From Bacillota bacterium (GTDB taxonomy: Bacteria > Bacillota > Sulfobacillia > Sulfobacillales > Sulfobacillaceae): a stretch of DNA of 51,066 bases. The notes under the pieces are model-generated. The model saw only the letters and a program-made list of their open reading frames with translations, did no database searches and was not told the DNA's origin. The translations under genes were made by a program, and so were the position numbers. Below, piece after piece: positions 8,446 to 17,155 of this stretch (the first letter of the stretch is position 1; each line of letters begins with the position of its first letter). The stretch is from assembly GCA_021820965.1 (NCBI GenBank), contig JAKACZ010000036.1, forward strand, positions 1 through 51,066, written 5' to 3'.

Positions 8446-9375
8446 TTATCCCGCACGCGATATCGTGACCGTCACCGTCACTTCACCAGAACTTACCAAG
8501 GTAGCGCCTTTAGGCACGACCACAGGCACCGACACCGTGATCGCCTTCTTGCCGCCGGCCACGCTAATCGGGATGGTGTCTATGTGACCGAGACCCGCCA
8601 GCGTCTTCTTGCTTCCCGTGATGGTTACCGATGACGGATACACCGAAATCTGCGCGACCGCGTAGCCTAAGGCGGGTTTGCCGCTAAGCTGCGCAATGAC
8701 CGGCAACACTTTCTCGGGCGGCTTGGGCTTAATCGAAACCCGTACCCGCGTTGACGCCGGGTTCACCTGCACCTTCGGCACCACCTGACCATTGGCATTA
8801 ATTGGATGGAGCACCACCGAGGCGCTGAAACTGCCCGAACGCCCCGCAATACTCAAGGTTCCCTCCACCGAGTGAACCTGATTCAAAGCCCCCACTGGGC
8901 CCGAAATCGTAGCCTGGTTGATATCGCTCTTGTACCCGCTAAGCTCGTCGCCCGCAGCCGCTTGACCCTTCGTCTGAATCGCCACCGGAACCCGCTGCTG
9001 GCCAATCTTGGCGATAACGACCGTGACCCGTTGAGGCGTCACGCCCGACACGGTGACGCCCCCGGGAACAGCGGCCGACACCTTCATCGAATACGTGCCG
9101 GGGTGCGTAATGGTCGACAGATTAATCGACGCGGTGACGTCACTGGAAATGGTGCTGGTATTCACCGAAGAAGGCGGACCGGTGATATTCACCTGCACCG
9201 TCGACGGCGAGATGGATAAAACCGTCAAATGGGGCTTGGGCGTCGAAAAGCCAACGGCGACCGAAGAAACCAAGTGGTTGATCGACGTGGGCCGAGCCTG
9301 CACCCAAATAAAGATGGCCACAATCACCGCCAAAATCTTGAGGACGGTGTTGTTCTCTAAAAGCCGGTCCATCAT
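8446..9375 (-). CDS. cdaR: CdaR, YbbR-domain regulator of CdaA
   Basis: The 309-residue protein has one N-terminal transmembrane helix (about residues 10-27, ending FIWVQ) followed by an extracellular part made of repeated YbbR beta-domains. I count at least three, recognisable by recurring segments such as VTVSGVTPQRVTVVI and VQVNPASTRVRVSI. CdaR binds the membrane cyclase CdaA and modulates c-di-AMP synthesis. The ATG at 9375 overlaps the cdaA stop by four bases and has GAGGTG seven bases upstream. Upstream in-frame starts would run into cdaA and are not family-like. The tail is truncated relative to some homologues, which have four domains. Confidence 0.93.
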   Translation of the reverse strand: MMDRLLENNTVLKILAVIVAIFIWVQARPTSINHLVSSVAVGFSTPKPHLTVLSISPSTVQVNITGPPSSVNTSTISSDVTASINLSTITHPGTYSMKVSAAVPGGVTVSGVTPQRVTVVIAKIGQQRVPVAIQTKGQAAAGDELSGYKSDINQATISGPVGALNQVHSVEGTLSIAGRSGSFSASVVLHPINANGQVVPKVQVNPASTRVRVSIKPKPPEKVLPVIAQLSGKPALGYAVAQISVYPSSVTITGSKKTLAGLGHIDTIPISVAGGKKAITVSVPVVVPKGATLVSSGEVTVTVTISRAG

Positions 9376-10199
9376 GAGGGCGCACCTCGATGCCATAACC
9401 GGGCCAGCGTCGGCGCGTGCGGCCGCGATCGGAGGTAGCGAAGCAGCATCTCCCTCAGTGCCCGGTCTTCCAGGCGCCGGTACAACCGGCCCTCGGCCGC
9501 AATGGAAATCCATCCGGTCTCTTCAGAGACCGTCACCGCAATGGCGTCAGATTGTTCGCTAATCCCAATCGCCGCGCGATGACGGCTTCCCAGCTCGCTG
9601 CCAGGCTGCGCGCTGTCGGTCAGCGGCAAAAAGGCGGCTGCCGCCACCACGCGGTCACCCCGAATAATCACCGCGCCGTCGTGCAGGGGCGTATTGGGAA
9701 CAAAAATATTTTCCAGAAGCGCGGAACTCACCACCGCGTCGATGGGGGTTCCGGTGGCTGCGTACTCAGCCAGCCCCGTTTGTCGCTCGATCACGATGAG
9801 CGCGCCGGTTCGGCTCCGCGACATGCGATCGGAGGCGCGCGCCAATTCATCAATCATCCGCGTCACGTCTACCTCTTCCCGATTGAGCATGGTTTGGGCA
9901 AAGAATCTGCCCTGGCCTAACTGCTCCAGCGCGCGGCGTAGTTCAGGCTGAAACACAATCGGAATAGCCACCACCAACATCGTCTGGATGTCCTTCAACA
10001 CGAAATGTGTGGCGCTAAGCCTTAACCAGTTGGAGACCGGCACCGCCACCAAAAGCAAGATGATTCCCTTGATCAACTGCACGGCGCGGGTGCCTCGGAT
10101 TAAAAGAAAGAGCCGATAGACGCCATACGAGACAATGGCCACATCCACCATGGAGATGAGGGCCGACCCTAGCGTCATGTTGTTGATGAAGGACAGCAA
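9372..10199 (-). CDS. cdaA: Diadenylate cyclase CdaA
   Basis: CdaA makes c-di-AMP from two ATP. The 275-residue protein begins with about three membrane helices (residues 10-90), then the DAC domain with the DGA motif (D174-A176) and the GSRHR motif (R206-R208). Both are required for nucleotide binding and catalysis, and both are intact. It heads the cdaA-cdaR-glmM-glmS operon and overlaps cdaR by four bases. It is divergent from the UbiB-like kinase, so the 175-bp region between 10199 and 10375 holds both promoters. c-di-AMP in Firmicutes governs potassium and osmolyte balance and cell-wall integrity. Confidence 0.97.
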   Translation of the reverse strand: MLSFINNMTLGSALISMVDVAIVSYGVYRLFLLIRGTRAVQLIKGIILLLVAVPVSNWLRLSATHFVLKDIQTMLVVAIPIVFQPELRRALEQLGQGRFFAQTMLNREEVDVTRMIDELARASDRMSRSRTGALIVIERQTGLAEYAATGTPIDAVVSSALLENIFVPNTPLHDGAVIIRGDRVVAAAAFLPLTDSAQPGSELGSRHRAAIGISEQSDAIAVTVSEETGWISIAAEGRLYRRLEDRALREMLLRYLRSRPHAPTLARLWHRGAPS

Positions 10200-10292
10200 G
10201 TCAAATCACCCGCGTTATGAATTCATTCCCTAGGTTACCACAGTTGGCCCAAAACGGATGTGCAAGCCGTTATAAGCCCAGAGGCAGTTTTC

Positions 10293-10301
10293 TGGTATGC
10301 T
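10293..10301 (+). promoter_or_regulatory. Extended -10 promoter of UbiB-like gene
   Basis: TGGTATGCT is a TGn-extended -10 element about 74 bases upstream of the start codon at 10375. No good -35 is seen at the matching distance, which extended -10 promoters tolerate. Confidence 0.4.
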
Positions 10302-10374
10302 AGACTATTTTTGGGAGCCAAGAGCGCGAAAGACGAGGTGCTTTTGGCGCGATAACGCATTGAGGGAGGGCGCC

Positions 10375-12024
10375 ATGCAGGACCCAGAACCCACTGTCAA
10401 ATACGCGTCCAAAACGTCCGCCCTGGGGCGCTCCTATCGCATCATTTTCCTCTTTGTGTCGATTATGGTCGAGCTGGTGTGGTACGCTGTCACCTTGCGC
10501 AACCAGCCGCCCGATGTGTCCGAACCTAAATATGAGGAGCTGTACCGGCGTCAGGCGGAGCGGTTCACCCGCAGTGCCGAAGAAATGGGCGGGCTTCTCA
10601 TTAAGGTGGGACAGTTTCTGTCAAGCCGCGTCGATCTCTTGCCCAAACCATATTTGACCGAGTTGTCCAAACTGCAAGATCGGGTCAAAGCCGCCGCTTG
10701 GAAGGACATTGTGCCCATCGTCGAACATGATTTGGGCCCGTTGGGCTCGCGATTCATGTGGTTTGCCGCAAGCCCGCTGGCTGCCGCTTCCTTGGGCCAG
10801 GTGTACGAGGCCGTCCTCTTGAACGGGGAGCGCGTGGCGGTCAAAGTTCAGCGCCCCGGCATCGATGATATTGTCAAAGCAGACCTTCGGGCGCTAAGCT
10901 GGGTGGTTAGGGTATTGTCCCGGCTCACCGAGTTCGGCCGGACCTTCGACCTTCACATGGTGCTGCGAGAGTTTCGCCGTCTGGTGTTTGAAGAGCTTGA
11001 CTACCATCGTGAACTGCAAAACACCGAAGTCATCCGCGAGGACCTTCGCACCTATCCCCACGTCAAGGTTCCGCACACCTACCCCGAACTGTCCTCCGAT
11101 CGGGTCTTGGTGATGGAATATTGTCAAGGCATCAAAATTGACCACGTGGACGAATTGAAGGCCGCCGGGATCTCGCCTTCGCTGGTCGCGGAACGGGTGA
11201 TCCGCTTATACCTGCATATGGTGCTGGAATCCGGCGTCTATCACGCCGACCCGCACGCCGGAAACCTATTTGTCGGTCCCGGTGCCGAGCTTATCCTGCT
11301 CGATTACGGCATGGTGGGGAGTCTCGATATTGCCACCAAGCGCAACATCCGGCGTCTCTTTGTGGCCGTATCGGGGAGGGACGCGGGCAGTCTTTTGGAT
11401 GCGATGGCGGCACTGGGCATGGTTCGCCCCGATGCCGACATGACACAGTTGCGGCGGCGCATTACCTATCTCTTGGATCGGTATTACGCTGAAACCTTGG
11501 ACCAGCTGGGGCAGATGGACATTCCTCAGTTGTTGCGCGACTTTGAAACGGTCTTGCGCAACAAGGCCATCCAGGTGCCTGGCCAGTTTGCGTTTTTAGG
11601 ACGCGCCATTGCCATTTTGGTGGGCCTGGCCACCGCCATCTATCCTGACATCAATTTGGTGGAACTGTTCGCGCCCTATGCCCAGCGCTTCGTTACCGAC
11701 GAGTCCGGCGGCACTGCCGGGTATGCTTCGCGCCAGGCGCAGCGCTATGTCCGCACGTTGGCCGAACTGCCCCTGCTATCCTCTAAAGTACTGCGACGGT
11801 TGGATCAAGGCGATGTAGAAGCCCGGATCCAATGGCATCGGGGCAGTCACGAACTCTCACAGATTCACGCCTCCGTCCGGAGTCTAACCCGCGCGCTCTA
11901 CGTCACCGGCTTCACCATGGCTGGCGTACTGGCTCTGACATCGCATCCCTGGATTGGCCGGATCCTTTTATTGATGGCCGCCCTCATATTGGCTACGGGG
12001 TGGCTTCGCTGCCGACGCCATTAA
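10375..12024 (+). CDS. UbiB/ABC1-family atypical kinase
   Basis: The 549-residue protein shows the full UbiB signature: the KxGQ motif KVGQ at 77-80, the Ala-rich loop AAASLGQ in place of a glycine loop, the ATP lysine in VAVKVQRPG (K157), HADPHAGN at about 290-297 and LDYG with D310. Hydrophobic segments occur near residues 22-40 and at the C-terminus, where two membrane helices anchor the protein. UbiB proteins support quinone or lipid metabolism, but their exact reaction is unsettled. In a menaquinone organism a role in quinone or isoprenoid lipid handling is plausible. The ATG at 10375 has GGGAGGGC upstream; the earlier ATG at 10297 overlaps the promoter. Confidence 0.9.
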   Translation: MQDPEPTVKYASKTSALGRSYRIIFLFVSIMVELVWYAVTLRNQPPDVSEPKYEELYRRQAERFTRSAEEMGGLLIKVGQFLSSRVDLLPKPYLTELSKLQDRVKAAAWKDIVPIVEHDLGPLGSRFMWFAASPLAAASLGQVYEAVLLNGERVAVKVQRPGIDDIVKADLRALSWVVRVLSRLTEFGRTFDLHMVLREFRRLVFEELDYHRELQNTEVIREDLRTYPHVKVPHTYPELSSDRVLVMEYCQGIKIDHVDELKAAGISPSLVAERVIRLYLHMVLESGVYHADPHAGNLFVGPGAELILLDYGMVGSLDIATKRNIRRLFVAVSGRDAGSLLDAMAALGMVRPDADMTQLRRRITYLLDRYYAETLDQLGQMDIPQLLRDFETVLRNKAIQVPGQFAFLGRAIAILVGLATAIYPDINLVELFAPYAQRFVTDESGGTAGYASRQAQRYVRTLAELPLLSSKVLRRLDQGDVEARIQWHRGSHELSQIHASVRSLTRALYVTGFTMAGVLALTSHPWIGRILLLMAALILATGWLRCRRH

Positions 12025-12045
12025 AACACACCCAGCCTAAGAGCT

Positions 12046-12546
12046 CTACTTAATCCCCCGTTCCATCACCTGGAACCACGTATCCCCATGGCTGAACCGG
12101 CCAACCGTGCGAAATCCGCCCTCTTTATAGAGGTGAACGGCCCGGCTGTTGAACTCCGCCACCGTCAATCGAACGGATGTGGCGGTCGGATGTTCAACCG
12201 CGACCCAGTCCAGCAGGTCACCCATAAAGCGCCGACCCAACCCCTGGCCGGTCAACTCCGGGCGAAGTCCCAGCCCCAGGTCGATGGTCAGCCCGACTGC
12301 CGGGTACGGGCCACCCGGAACCCGGGCGGAATTACCTATACACGCAAAGGCTGCGAGCCGGTCTATGTTCGATTTGAGGGCATAGTACGAACCGTCCAGT
12401 AGTTCGGCGAGCAGAGCGAGCACATCCTCCGTGTTCGCCATATTATAAAAGTCATAGGGTGGCGGATACCGCCAAGCGATGATTTGGTGCGCTTCTTCGG
12501 GCCCCATTGGCGTCACCGTCCACCCCGTGCGTGGACATCGTGTCAT
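12046..12546 (-). CDS. GNAT-family N-acetyltransferase
   Basis: The 166-residue protein contains the GNAT acetyl-CoA binding motif A, LGLRPELTGQGLGRRFMGDLL, with the Q/RxxGxG/A loop as TGQGLG. The C-terminal pattern VRLTVAEFNSRAVHLYKEGGF is the usual beta6/alpha4 (N-x-RA-xx-Y) element. The acetyl acceptor cannot be assigned; the family covers RimI-like, aminoglycoside and small-molecule acetyltransferases. I chose the ATG at 12546 because GAGGAG sits seven bases upstream; the alternative at 12564 lacks a ribosome-binding site. It converges on the UbiB-like gene with only 21 bases between, and no terminator hairpin is visible. Confidence 0.9.
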   Translation of the reverse strand: MTRCPRTGWTVTPMGPEEAHQIIAWRYPPPYDFYNMANTEDVLALLAELLDGSYYALKSNIDRLAAFACIGNSARVPGGPYPAVGLTIDLGLGLRPELTGQGLGRRFMGDLLDWVAVEHPTATSVRLTVAEFNSRAVHLYKEGGFRTVGRFSHGDTWFQVMERGIK

Positions 12547-12837
12547 CAAATGTCTCCTCACCATCCTGTAAAGTCCCTATCATCCGGCACCAGACTGCCG
12601 CACAAATTCAGCGTGCTGGCTAAGACTGACATGTTCTTGCCCGGGCCATCCAAGATCGCCCTCAGGGCATTTTTTGTTATATAACGGTCGCATGACGGCC
12701 ACTTCGGGCTATCGACACACGGCATTTGGCGCCAAGATCCCCCGCCCGGTTCTCCCCGAAACCACACAAGTATGGATGTAGTGCGCGATGTGCGGATCAT
12801 ACCCTATAGTTTCCCGGTCGTTTGCCAGCCGCCATGA

Positions 12838-13764
12838 CTATGAGATATCAGCCGGCCGTTGCGGGTCGCCCGCCGCCACCGTCGGCAGCGTGTTCCAATC
12901 GATCACAGAGTCCCAGAAGGCACGGAGAGCGGGCGAATTCCAATGCTTCTTATGGCGGACCAAACGTAGTGGCATGAAAGCGGGTTCATGGGGCCAGGGA
13001 CGGGTGATCAGTACGCCGCTCGCCACCTCTTGCTCGACCGCCATCACCGGCAAAACTCCGTAGCCCAACCCCGCTAAGACGCACTGCTTGATAAGCTCCA
13101 CGCTGCCGAGTTCGATGGCGCGGGCCTGGCCCGCCTGGTAACGAGCCAGGTATGCTTCAAAGCGGGCCCGGTAACCGCCAGGCTCGGTGGCCAGGTGCGG
13201 GTAGCGGGCGATCACCTCTGGTTCCAGCGCGGATTCTCGGACCAGCGGATGATCCGCACGCAAGATGAGGTGTATGGGCTCCTGACGAACCGTCACCGAT
13301 TCGAATTCGCGCGGGTCCTCGAGATCATCGAGGGTCATGCAGACGTCCAGCCTCCCGTTTCGCAGAGCCTCCCGGCGCTCGTCGCCGGTGATAATATTGA
13401 CGTGAATATCGATATGGGGATAGGTGCTGTGCATCTGGGCGATAAGGCGGGGCAGGCGATAGATGCCGGGGCTTTCGCAGGCGCCTACTGTGAGTTGGCC
13501 CCTGGGCGCCATATCGGTTGCGGCAGTCTTGGCCGCCTCAAGAATTTCCCGCACCTGCCGCACATGGGGCAAAAACCGCGCGCCCGCCTCCGTTAACTCC
13601 ACGCGACGGCCCAGCCGGTCAAATAGCGGTACGCCCAGTTCACGCTCAAGCCCTAGAATATTCATGCTGATGCTGGACTGCACATAGCCGAGCCGCTCCG
13701 CTGCTGCGGTAAAGCTTCCCGCGTCGGCCACCGCTTCGAAAATTTCCAGTTGGCGTAGTTCCAT
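12838..13764 (-). CDS. LysR-family transcriptional regulator
   Basis: A full-length (308-residue) LysR regulator. The helix-turn-helix MELRQLEIFEAVADAGSF, then AAERLGYVQSSISMNI, is at residues 1-60, and the periplasmic-binding-type effector domain runs from about 90 to 295 (LTVGACES, HIDIHVNIITGD, AIELGSVELIKQCVLAGLGYGVLP). The ATG at 13764 has GAGGGTG upstream, while 13782 does not. It is transcribed away from a small plus-strand gene at 13873, and two dyads in the shared region look like its operators. The effector and regulon are unknown. Unlike the LysR gene at 1175, it is intact. Confidence 0.93.
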   Translation of the reverse strand: MELRQLEIFEAVADAGSFTAAAERLGYVQSSISMNILGLERELGVPLFDRLGRRVELTEAGARFLPHVRQVREILEAAKTAATDMAPRGQLTVGACESPGIYRLPRLIAQMHSTYPHIDIHVNIITGDERREALRNGRLDVCMTLDDLEDPREFESVTVRQEPIHLILRADHPLVRESALEPEVIARYPHLATEPGGYRARFEAYLARYQAGQARAIELGSVELIKQCVLAGLGYGVLPVMAVEQEVASGVLITRPWPHEPAFMPLRLVRHKKHWNSPALRAFWDSVIDWNTLPTVAAGDPQRPADIS

Positions 13765-13777
13765 CGAGCTCACCCTC

Positions 13778-13812
13778 ATCAAATCACTTGATGAATGGTA
13801 TCATAATCATTC
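13778..13812. promoter_or_regulatory. Two adjacent LysR-type operator dyads
   Basis: ATCAA-N5-TTGAT at 13778-13792 fits T-N11-A exactly, and GAATG-N10-CATTC follows directly at 13793-13812. Tandem recognition and activation sites of this kind, between a LysR gene and a divergent gene, are typical of the family. The sites lie in the leader of the regulator, suggesting autoregulation as well as control of the gene at 13873. Confidence 0.5.
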
Positions 13813-13872
13813 GCTCGACACATGGCAATGCCCCCCGTATTCTGAACTCGAACTAGCGGGAGGGCGATAGGG

Positions 13873-14238
13873 ATGGCGGAAGAGTTAAGGCCGCAGCACT
13901 GCTCCGACGACCATTCACGGACCATGCTGCCGGAAATTTGCTGGGTGTCAACCAGACCTGGCCACTGGCGGCTTGCCCCTGGTGCGCTGGGATGGGGATT
14001 GGCCCATAGCCGATGGTACCGGCAGAACATGTTGTCCCATCTTGATTGGTTCCCGGTGACTTGGGCGGACCATGCCGCGTGGCGAGCATGGTGCCGCGTG
14101 GACGGCCGGCAACTTTTCGCCGACCCCGGATTGGTGGCCATTCTCCCGTCCTGGCCCATCGTTCACGCCATCGGGCCACCCGGCGCCGGCATCGTCCTGC
14201 GAGAGGCCCTGGCCCTTGAAGAGCGCTTAGGCTGCTGA
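13873..14238 (+). CDS. Unrecognised Trp-rich 121-residue protein
   Basis: The ATG at 13873 has GGAGGG about nine bases upstream. The protein has nine tryptophans in 121 residues, several His and Cys, no signal peptide and no clear membrane helix. I do not recognise its family. A divergent, intact LysR regulator with operator-like dyads in the shared region supports its being a real gene and the regulator's target. The opposite strand also has open frames here, but these lack starts with ribosome-binding sites. Confidence 0.5.
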   Translation: MAEELRPQHCSDDHSRTMLPEICWVSTRPGHWRLAPGALGWGLAHSRWYRQNMLSHLDWFPVTWADHAAWRAWCRVDGRQLFADPGLVAILPSWPIVHAIGPPGAGIVLREALALEERLGC

Positions 14239-14546
14239 GTGAGCGCCTCGAACCCCCGACAGGCGCGCCGTTTTGACTTGGGCAGCATGTCCAAAAAACC
14301 TTACCGTGACCACGGCCTCAGGTGAGCCATTGATGGCTGTCCGCTTGATCTTTGACACTCAAAGGGTTACATACATCCCCGGATAAATCAGGTATGTCCC
14401 TCAAAGTGGAGCCAATACGGTACAACTTAAACAAATCGGAGGGTTAGGGGAGGAGGCACGGGGATCGCCTGATGGCGTTGTCCCTATCCCTGAGCTATCC
14501 GGGGATGTATGAAGGGTTAAGAACGAAATCGGCTATTAGCCACCCG
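14239..14546. other. Gene-free region with inverted repeat
   Basis: No gene is seen between the Trp-rich protein and the 3' end of the EamA transporter gene. The right part carries the 16-bp inverted repeat listed separately and a GTATGTCCCT segment that resembles, inverted, the repeats near 4990. It may be the remains of an insertion element. Confidence 0.5.
14370..14511. repeat. 16-bp perfect inverted repeat, 110-bp spacer
   Basis: CATACATCCCCGGATA at 14370-14385 is matched perfectly by its reverse complement at 14496-14511. The 142-bp unit has no open frame of note. Its size and symmetry fit a small non-autonomous element or a shrunken insertion sequence. A GTATGTCCCTCAAAGTGGAG segment lies just inside the left arm. 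No target-site duplication is obvious. Confidence 0.65.
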
Positions 14547-15452
14547 TTATCGCTCCGCCTCTTTCACCGGTTCGGTCGAAGGGGCGAGCGGCGGTGGGAA
14601 CCGATGTCTTTTTAACCGACCGTCCGCCCAAGCCACCCCCACCAAGATGGCACAAGCTCCCAAAGCCTCCAGCGGCTTTAGGCGCTCCCCCAGGAACACC
14701 CATCCGGCAGCGGCTGCCACCAAGGGAATAATATAGAGCATGAGGCTGGCACGTGCGGCGCCGAGGCTCTCCACCGCGTTTTGCCAGAGCGAGAGCCCCA
14801 TGACGGTCACAAGCAGGATAGCGTACAGCAGAGGCAGCCAGGTGGCGGGTCCCATCTGCCATACCGGTTGGAAGGACACAAACGGAATCAAGCCCACAGC
14901 TCCGACAATACTAATCCACCCGGTTTGCGCCAACCCGCGCACACTGACACGCAAATGATCAGTCATCACGGCAAAGGCGCTCCAGGAGAGGGCGGCGGCG
15001 ACGGCAAAGAGGTCGCCCAAAAATCCTCCGCGGATCGAAGCCCCGGCCAACAGTGCCACGCCTGCCAAAGCGGTTAAGGCGCCCCACCACATGTGCCGCC
15101 CGACCTGGCGTGACGCCACCACCCGCTGCCACAAAAGCGTCATCAACGGAGAAAGATTAAAGAGAAAAGCGACATTGGCAGACAAGGTGCGATGAAGTGC
15201 GGTGGTAAAAAGCCATTGATATAAAGCCACTCCGATAAGGCCCATCAGGATGAGCCCCATCATGTCGCGCCGGGTGCGGGGATACGACCGGATCATCCAG
15301 GGCACAGCGATCACCGCTGTGGCGAGGAAGCGCCAAAAGACGAAATCGACGGGAGCCACGTGGGTTACGCCAATTTTGGTCACCACGTAATTGAGGCCCC
15401 AGGTCAGCACAATGAGGGCCATGCCGATTCCCGCCCAGGGCCATCGCTTCAC
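14547..15452 (-). CDS. EamA (DMT-superfamily) transporter
   Basis: The 301-residue membrane protein has ten hydrophobic helices in two EamA repeats (about residues 8-140 and 150-285). The first carries WGLNYVVTKIG and the second ends in VFLGERLKPLEALGACAILVG, the family's repeat-end signature. Members export or import amino acids, nucleotide sugars or metabolites; the substrate is unknown here. The start overlaps the rex stop by four bases, so it is translationally coupled to rex. It appears to be the last gene of the nuo-polyprenyl synthase-rex unit. A basic, Pro-rich tail of about 20 residues (KRHRFPPPLAPS) closes it. Confidence 0.93.
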   Translation of the reverse strand: MKRWPWAGIGMALIVLTWGLNYVVTKIGVTHVAPVDFVFWRFLATAVIAVPWMIRSYPRTRRDMMGLILMGLIGVALYQWLFTTALHRTLSANVAFLFNLSPLMTLLWQRVVASRQVGRHMWWGALTALAGVALLAGASIRGGFLGDLFAVAAALSWSAFAVMTDHLRVSVRGLAQTGWISIVGAVGLIPFVSFQPVWQMGPATWLPLLYAILLVTVMGLSLWQNAVESLGAARASLMLYIIPLVAAAAGWVFLGERLKPLEALGACAILVGVAWADGRLKRHRFPPPLAPSTEPVKEAER

Positions 15453-16099
15453 GACTGGGTGCGCGCGGTCGACCCCACAAAGTACGCTAACGCTTGCATT
15501 TCCAAGGTCAAATCAATGTGCTGGACAAACACGTCGGGGTTGGTCACGGCCAGAGAACGCGGCACAAAGCTCAATACAGCGCGCACCCCGACGTTAACGA
15601 GGCGGTCCAGTACCGACTGTGCCCCCGCCGGGGGAACCGCAATGATGCCCATGCCAATGTTTCGCTCGACAACCAATGCCTCCAAGCGATCCAAAGACTC
15701 GACCGTCAGATGGCCGACGGTCCGCCCGATAACCGCAGGATCGATGTCGACGACAGCGGCAATAGCTACATCACTGGCGCTTTCGTCCGTGTGCCGGACC
15801 AAAGCCGTGCCCAGACGACCGGCTCCAACCACAATGGCCCGCACATTCTGATCAAGCTGTAAAATCCTCCGGACCTCATCCGCCAACGAAGCGGCGTCAT
15901 AGCCAACCCCGCGGGTGCCAAAGGCACCGAAATAGGCGAGATCCTTGCGCACCTGCTCCGAGGTATAGCCAGCCAGCTGCCCTAGCCTCTCGGAGGTGAT
16001 ACGCTCATTGCCCGTCCGCGTCAGCGCACGAAGATACGCGGGCAAGCGGCGAATGGTGCTATCCGGGATACGGCGCGCACGAATATCATAACGTTCCAC
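15449..16099 (-). CDS. rex: Redox-sensing repressor Rex
   Basis: Rex senses the NADH/NAD+ ratio: NADH binding releases it from DNA and turns on respiratory and fermentative genes. The 216-residue protein has the N-terminal winged helix (about 1-80, with TSEQVRKDLAYFGAFGTRGVGY) and a Rossmann domain starting VVGAGRLGTAL (G92, G94, G97), then the C-terminal swapped helix. It starts with GTG, sharing one base with the polyprenyl synthase stop (TAGTG), and overlaps the EamA gene by four bases. The upstream operon has a matching Rex site at 30902-30919, so it probably controls nuo and, being in the same unit, itself. Confidence 0.96.
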   Translation of the reverse strand: MERYDIRARRIPDSTIRRLPAYLRALTRTGNERITSERLGQLAGYTSEQVRKDLAYFGAFGTRGVGYDAASLADEVRRILQLDQNVRAIVVGAGRLGTALVRHTDESASDVAIAAVVDIDPAVIGRTVGHLTVESLDRLEALVVERNIGMGIIAVPPAGAQSVLDRLVNVGVRAVLSFVPRSLAVTNPDVFVQHIDLTLEMQALAYFVGSTARTQS

Positions 16100-17118
16100 T
16101 AGTGATCCCTCGTCCCGATAAAGTCGGCCACTTGGGCCAGTTCGTCCCGCTCAGGTCCCGCCGGCACGTCCTCAAGCGCGCGGCCCGCCTGTTGCAAATG
16201 TTCTTGGGCCCTCATCCGGCAATAGTCGATGGCCCCTGATGCGACCACCAAACGCCGCACGTCGCCCGGCACAATAGAGTTAGCCAAAAGGTCTCGCAAT
16301 TCCTGCCCATAGTCAGCATCTTCCAGCGCATGAATGATGGGCAGCGTGTAAATTCCCGCCGCCAAATCCTCGCCCACCGCTTTGCCCAAGACATCCGGAT
16401 CGGCCACCCAATCCAACAAGTCGTCAATGACCTGATAGGCCAATCCAATGTGATGGCCATAGCGCGCCAACCCTTCCTGCACGGCCGACGGCGCACAGGT
16501 CGCGGTCGCGCCCAGGCGGCAGCAGGTCTCAAGAAAAAATCCGGTCTTGGCCTCAATCCGGCGCCAATAAGCTTCTTCCGAGGCAATTCGGCCCTGATCC
16601 AGATGCTGGCTGATTTCGCCAGTCGACATGACATAGACAACCTCCGCCGCCAAGTCCACCAACTCCGGCCGCCTCGTCGAAGCCAGAATCTGGAATGCTC
16701 GGGCAAAGAGAAAGTCACCCGACAGCACCGCCACCGGGTCGCTAAAGCGACTGCGGACAGCCGGCATCCCGCGCCGCATGTCCGCCTTGTCGATGATATC
16801 GTCATGAACCAGGGTGGCCATGTGGATCATCTCCACTGCGGCCGCCACGTTAACCAGGTCAAATGATAGATGGCGACGCTCCCCCACTTGCCCGGCCAGC
16901 AAGACCAGGGCAGGACGCAACCGCTTGCCGCTGGCTTCCTGCAGATAGTCCGACACTTGACGCACTACCGGGTTATGTTGTTCGAGCGCGTCTTTAAGAC
17001 GCTGATCCACAGTCGACATGTTGTCGGCAATCAGCGAGAATAATGGCAACCGCCCGTCTCCTTTTATTCCAAAGTTCTCTTGCCGTAGGCCGATCAGCGC
17101 CGGTCCCTTGTCCATCAT
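16099..17118 (-). CDS. hepT: Polyprenyl (heptaprenyl) diphosphate synthase
   Basis: A trans-prenyltransferase that extends farnesyl or geranylgeranyl diphosphate with isopentenyl diphosphate. The two Asp-rich motifs are intact: DDIID at 106-110 and DDLLD at 232-236. The GKRLRPAL motif binding the diphosphate is at about 64-71. The sequence resembles component II of heptaprenyl diphosphate synthase, which makes the menaquinone side chain; the chain length cannot be read from the sequence. A partner HepS is not in the window. The ATG at 17118/17115 follows AGAGAGG. It lies 37 bases after nuoN with no terminator between. Confidence 0.92.
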   Translation of the reverse strand: MMDKGPALIGLRQENFGIKGDGRLPLFSLIADNMSTVDQRLKDALEQHNPVVRQVSDYLQEASGKRLRPALVLLAGQVGERRHLSFDLVNVAAAVEMIHMATLVHDDIIDKADMRRGMPAVRSRFSDPVAVLSGDFLFARAFQILASTRRPELVDLAAEVVYVMSTGEISQHLDQGRIASEEAYWRRIEAKTGFFLETCCRLGATATCAPSAVQEGLARYGHHIGLAYQVIDDLLDWVADPDVLGKAVGEDLAAGIYTLPIIHALEDADYGQELRDLLANSIVPGDVRRLVVASGAIDYCRMRAQEHLQQAGRALEDVPAGPERDELAQVADFIGTRDH

Positions 17119-17155
17119 GCGGCCTCTCTCTTCATCTTACCACGACGCACGCGCG

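Noticed and set aside
12658..12676. GCCC-TCA-GGGC followed by a T-run as an intrinsic terminator
   Set aside because: The stem is only four base pairs, and no plus-strand gene lies upstream for it to terminate.
13779..14159. Minus-strand open frame opposite the Trp-rich protein
   Set aside because: It has no ribosome-binding site or family resemblance and overlaps the operator region of the LysR gene; the plus-strand frame is better supported.
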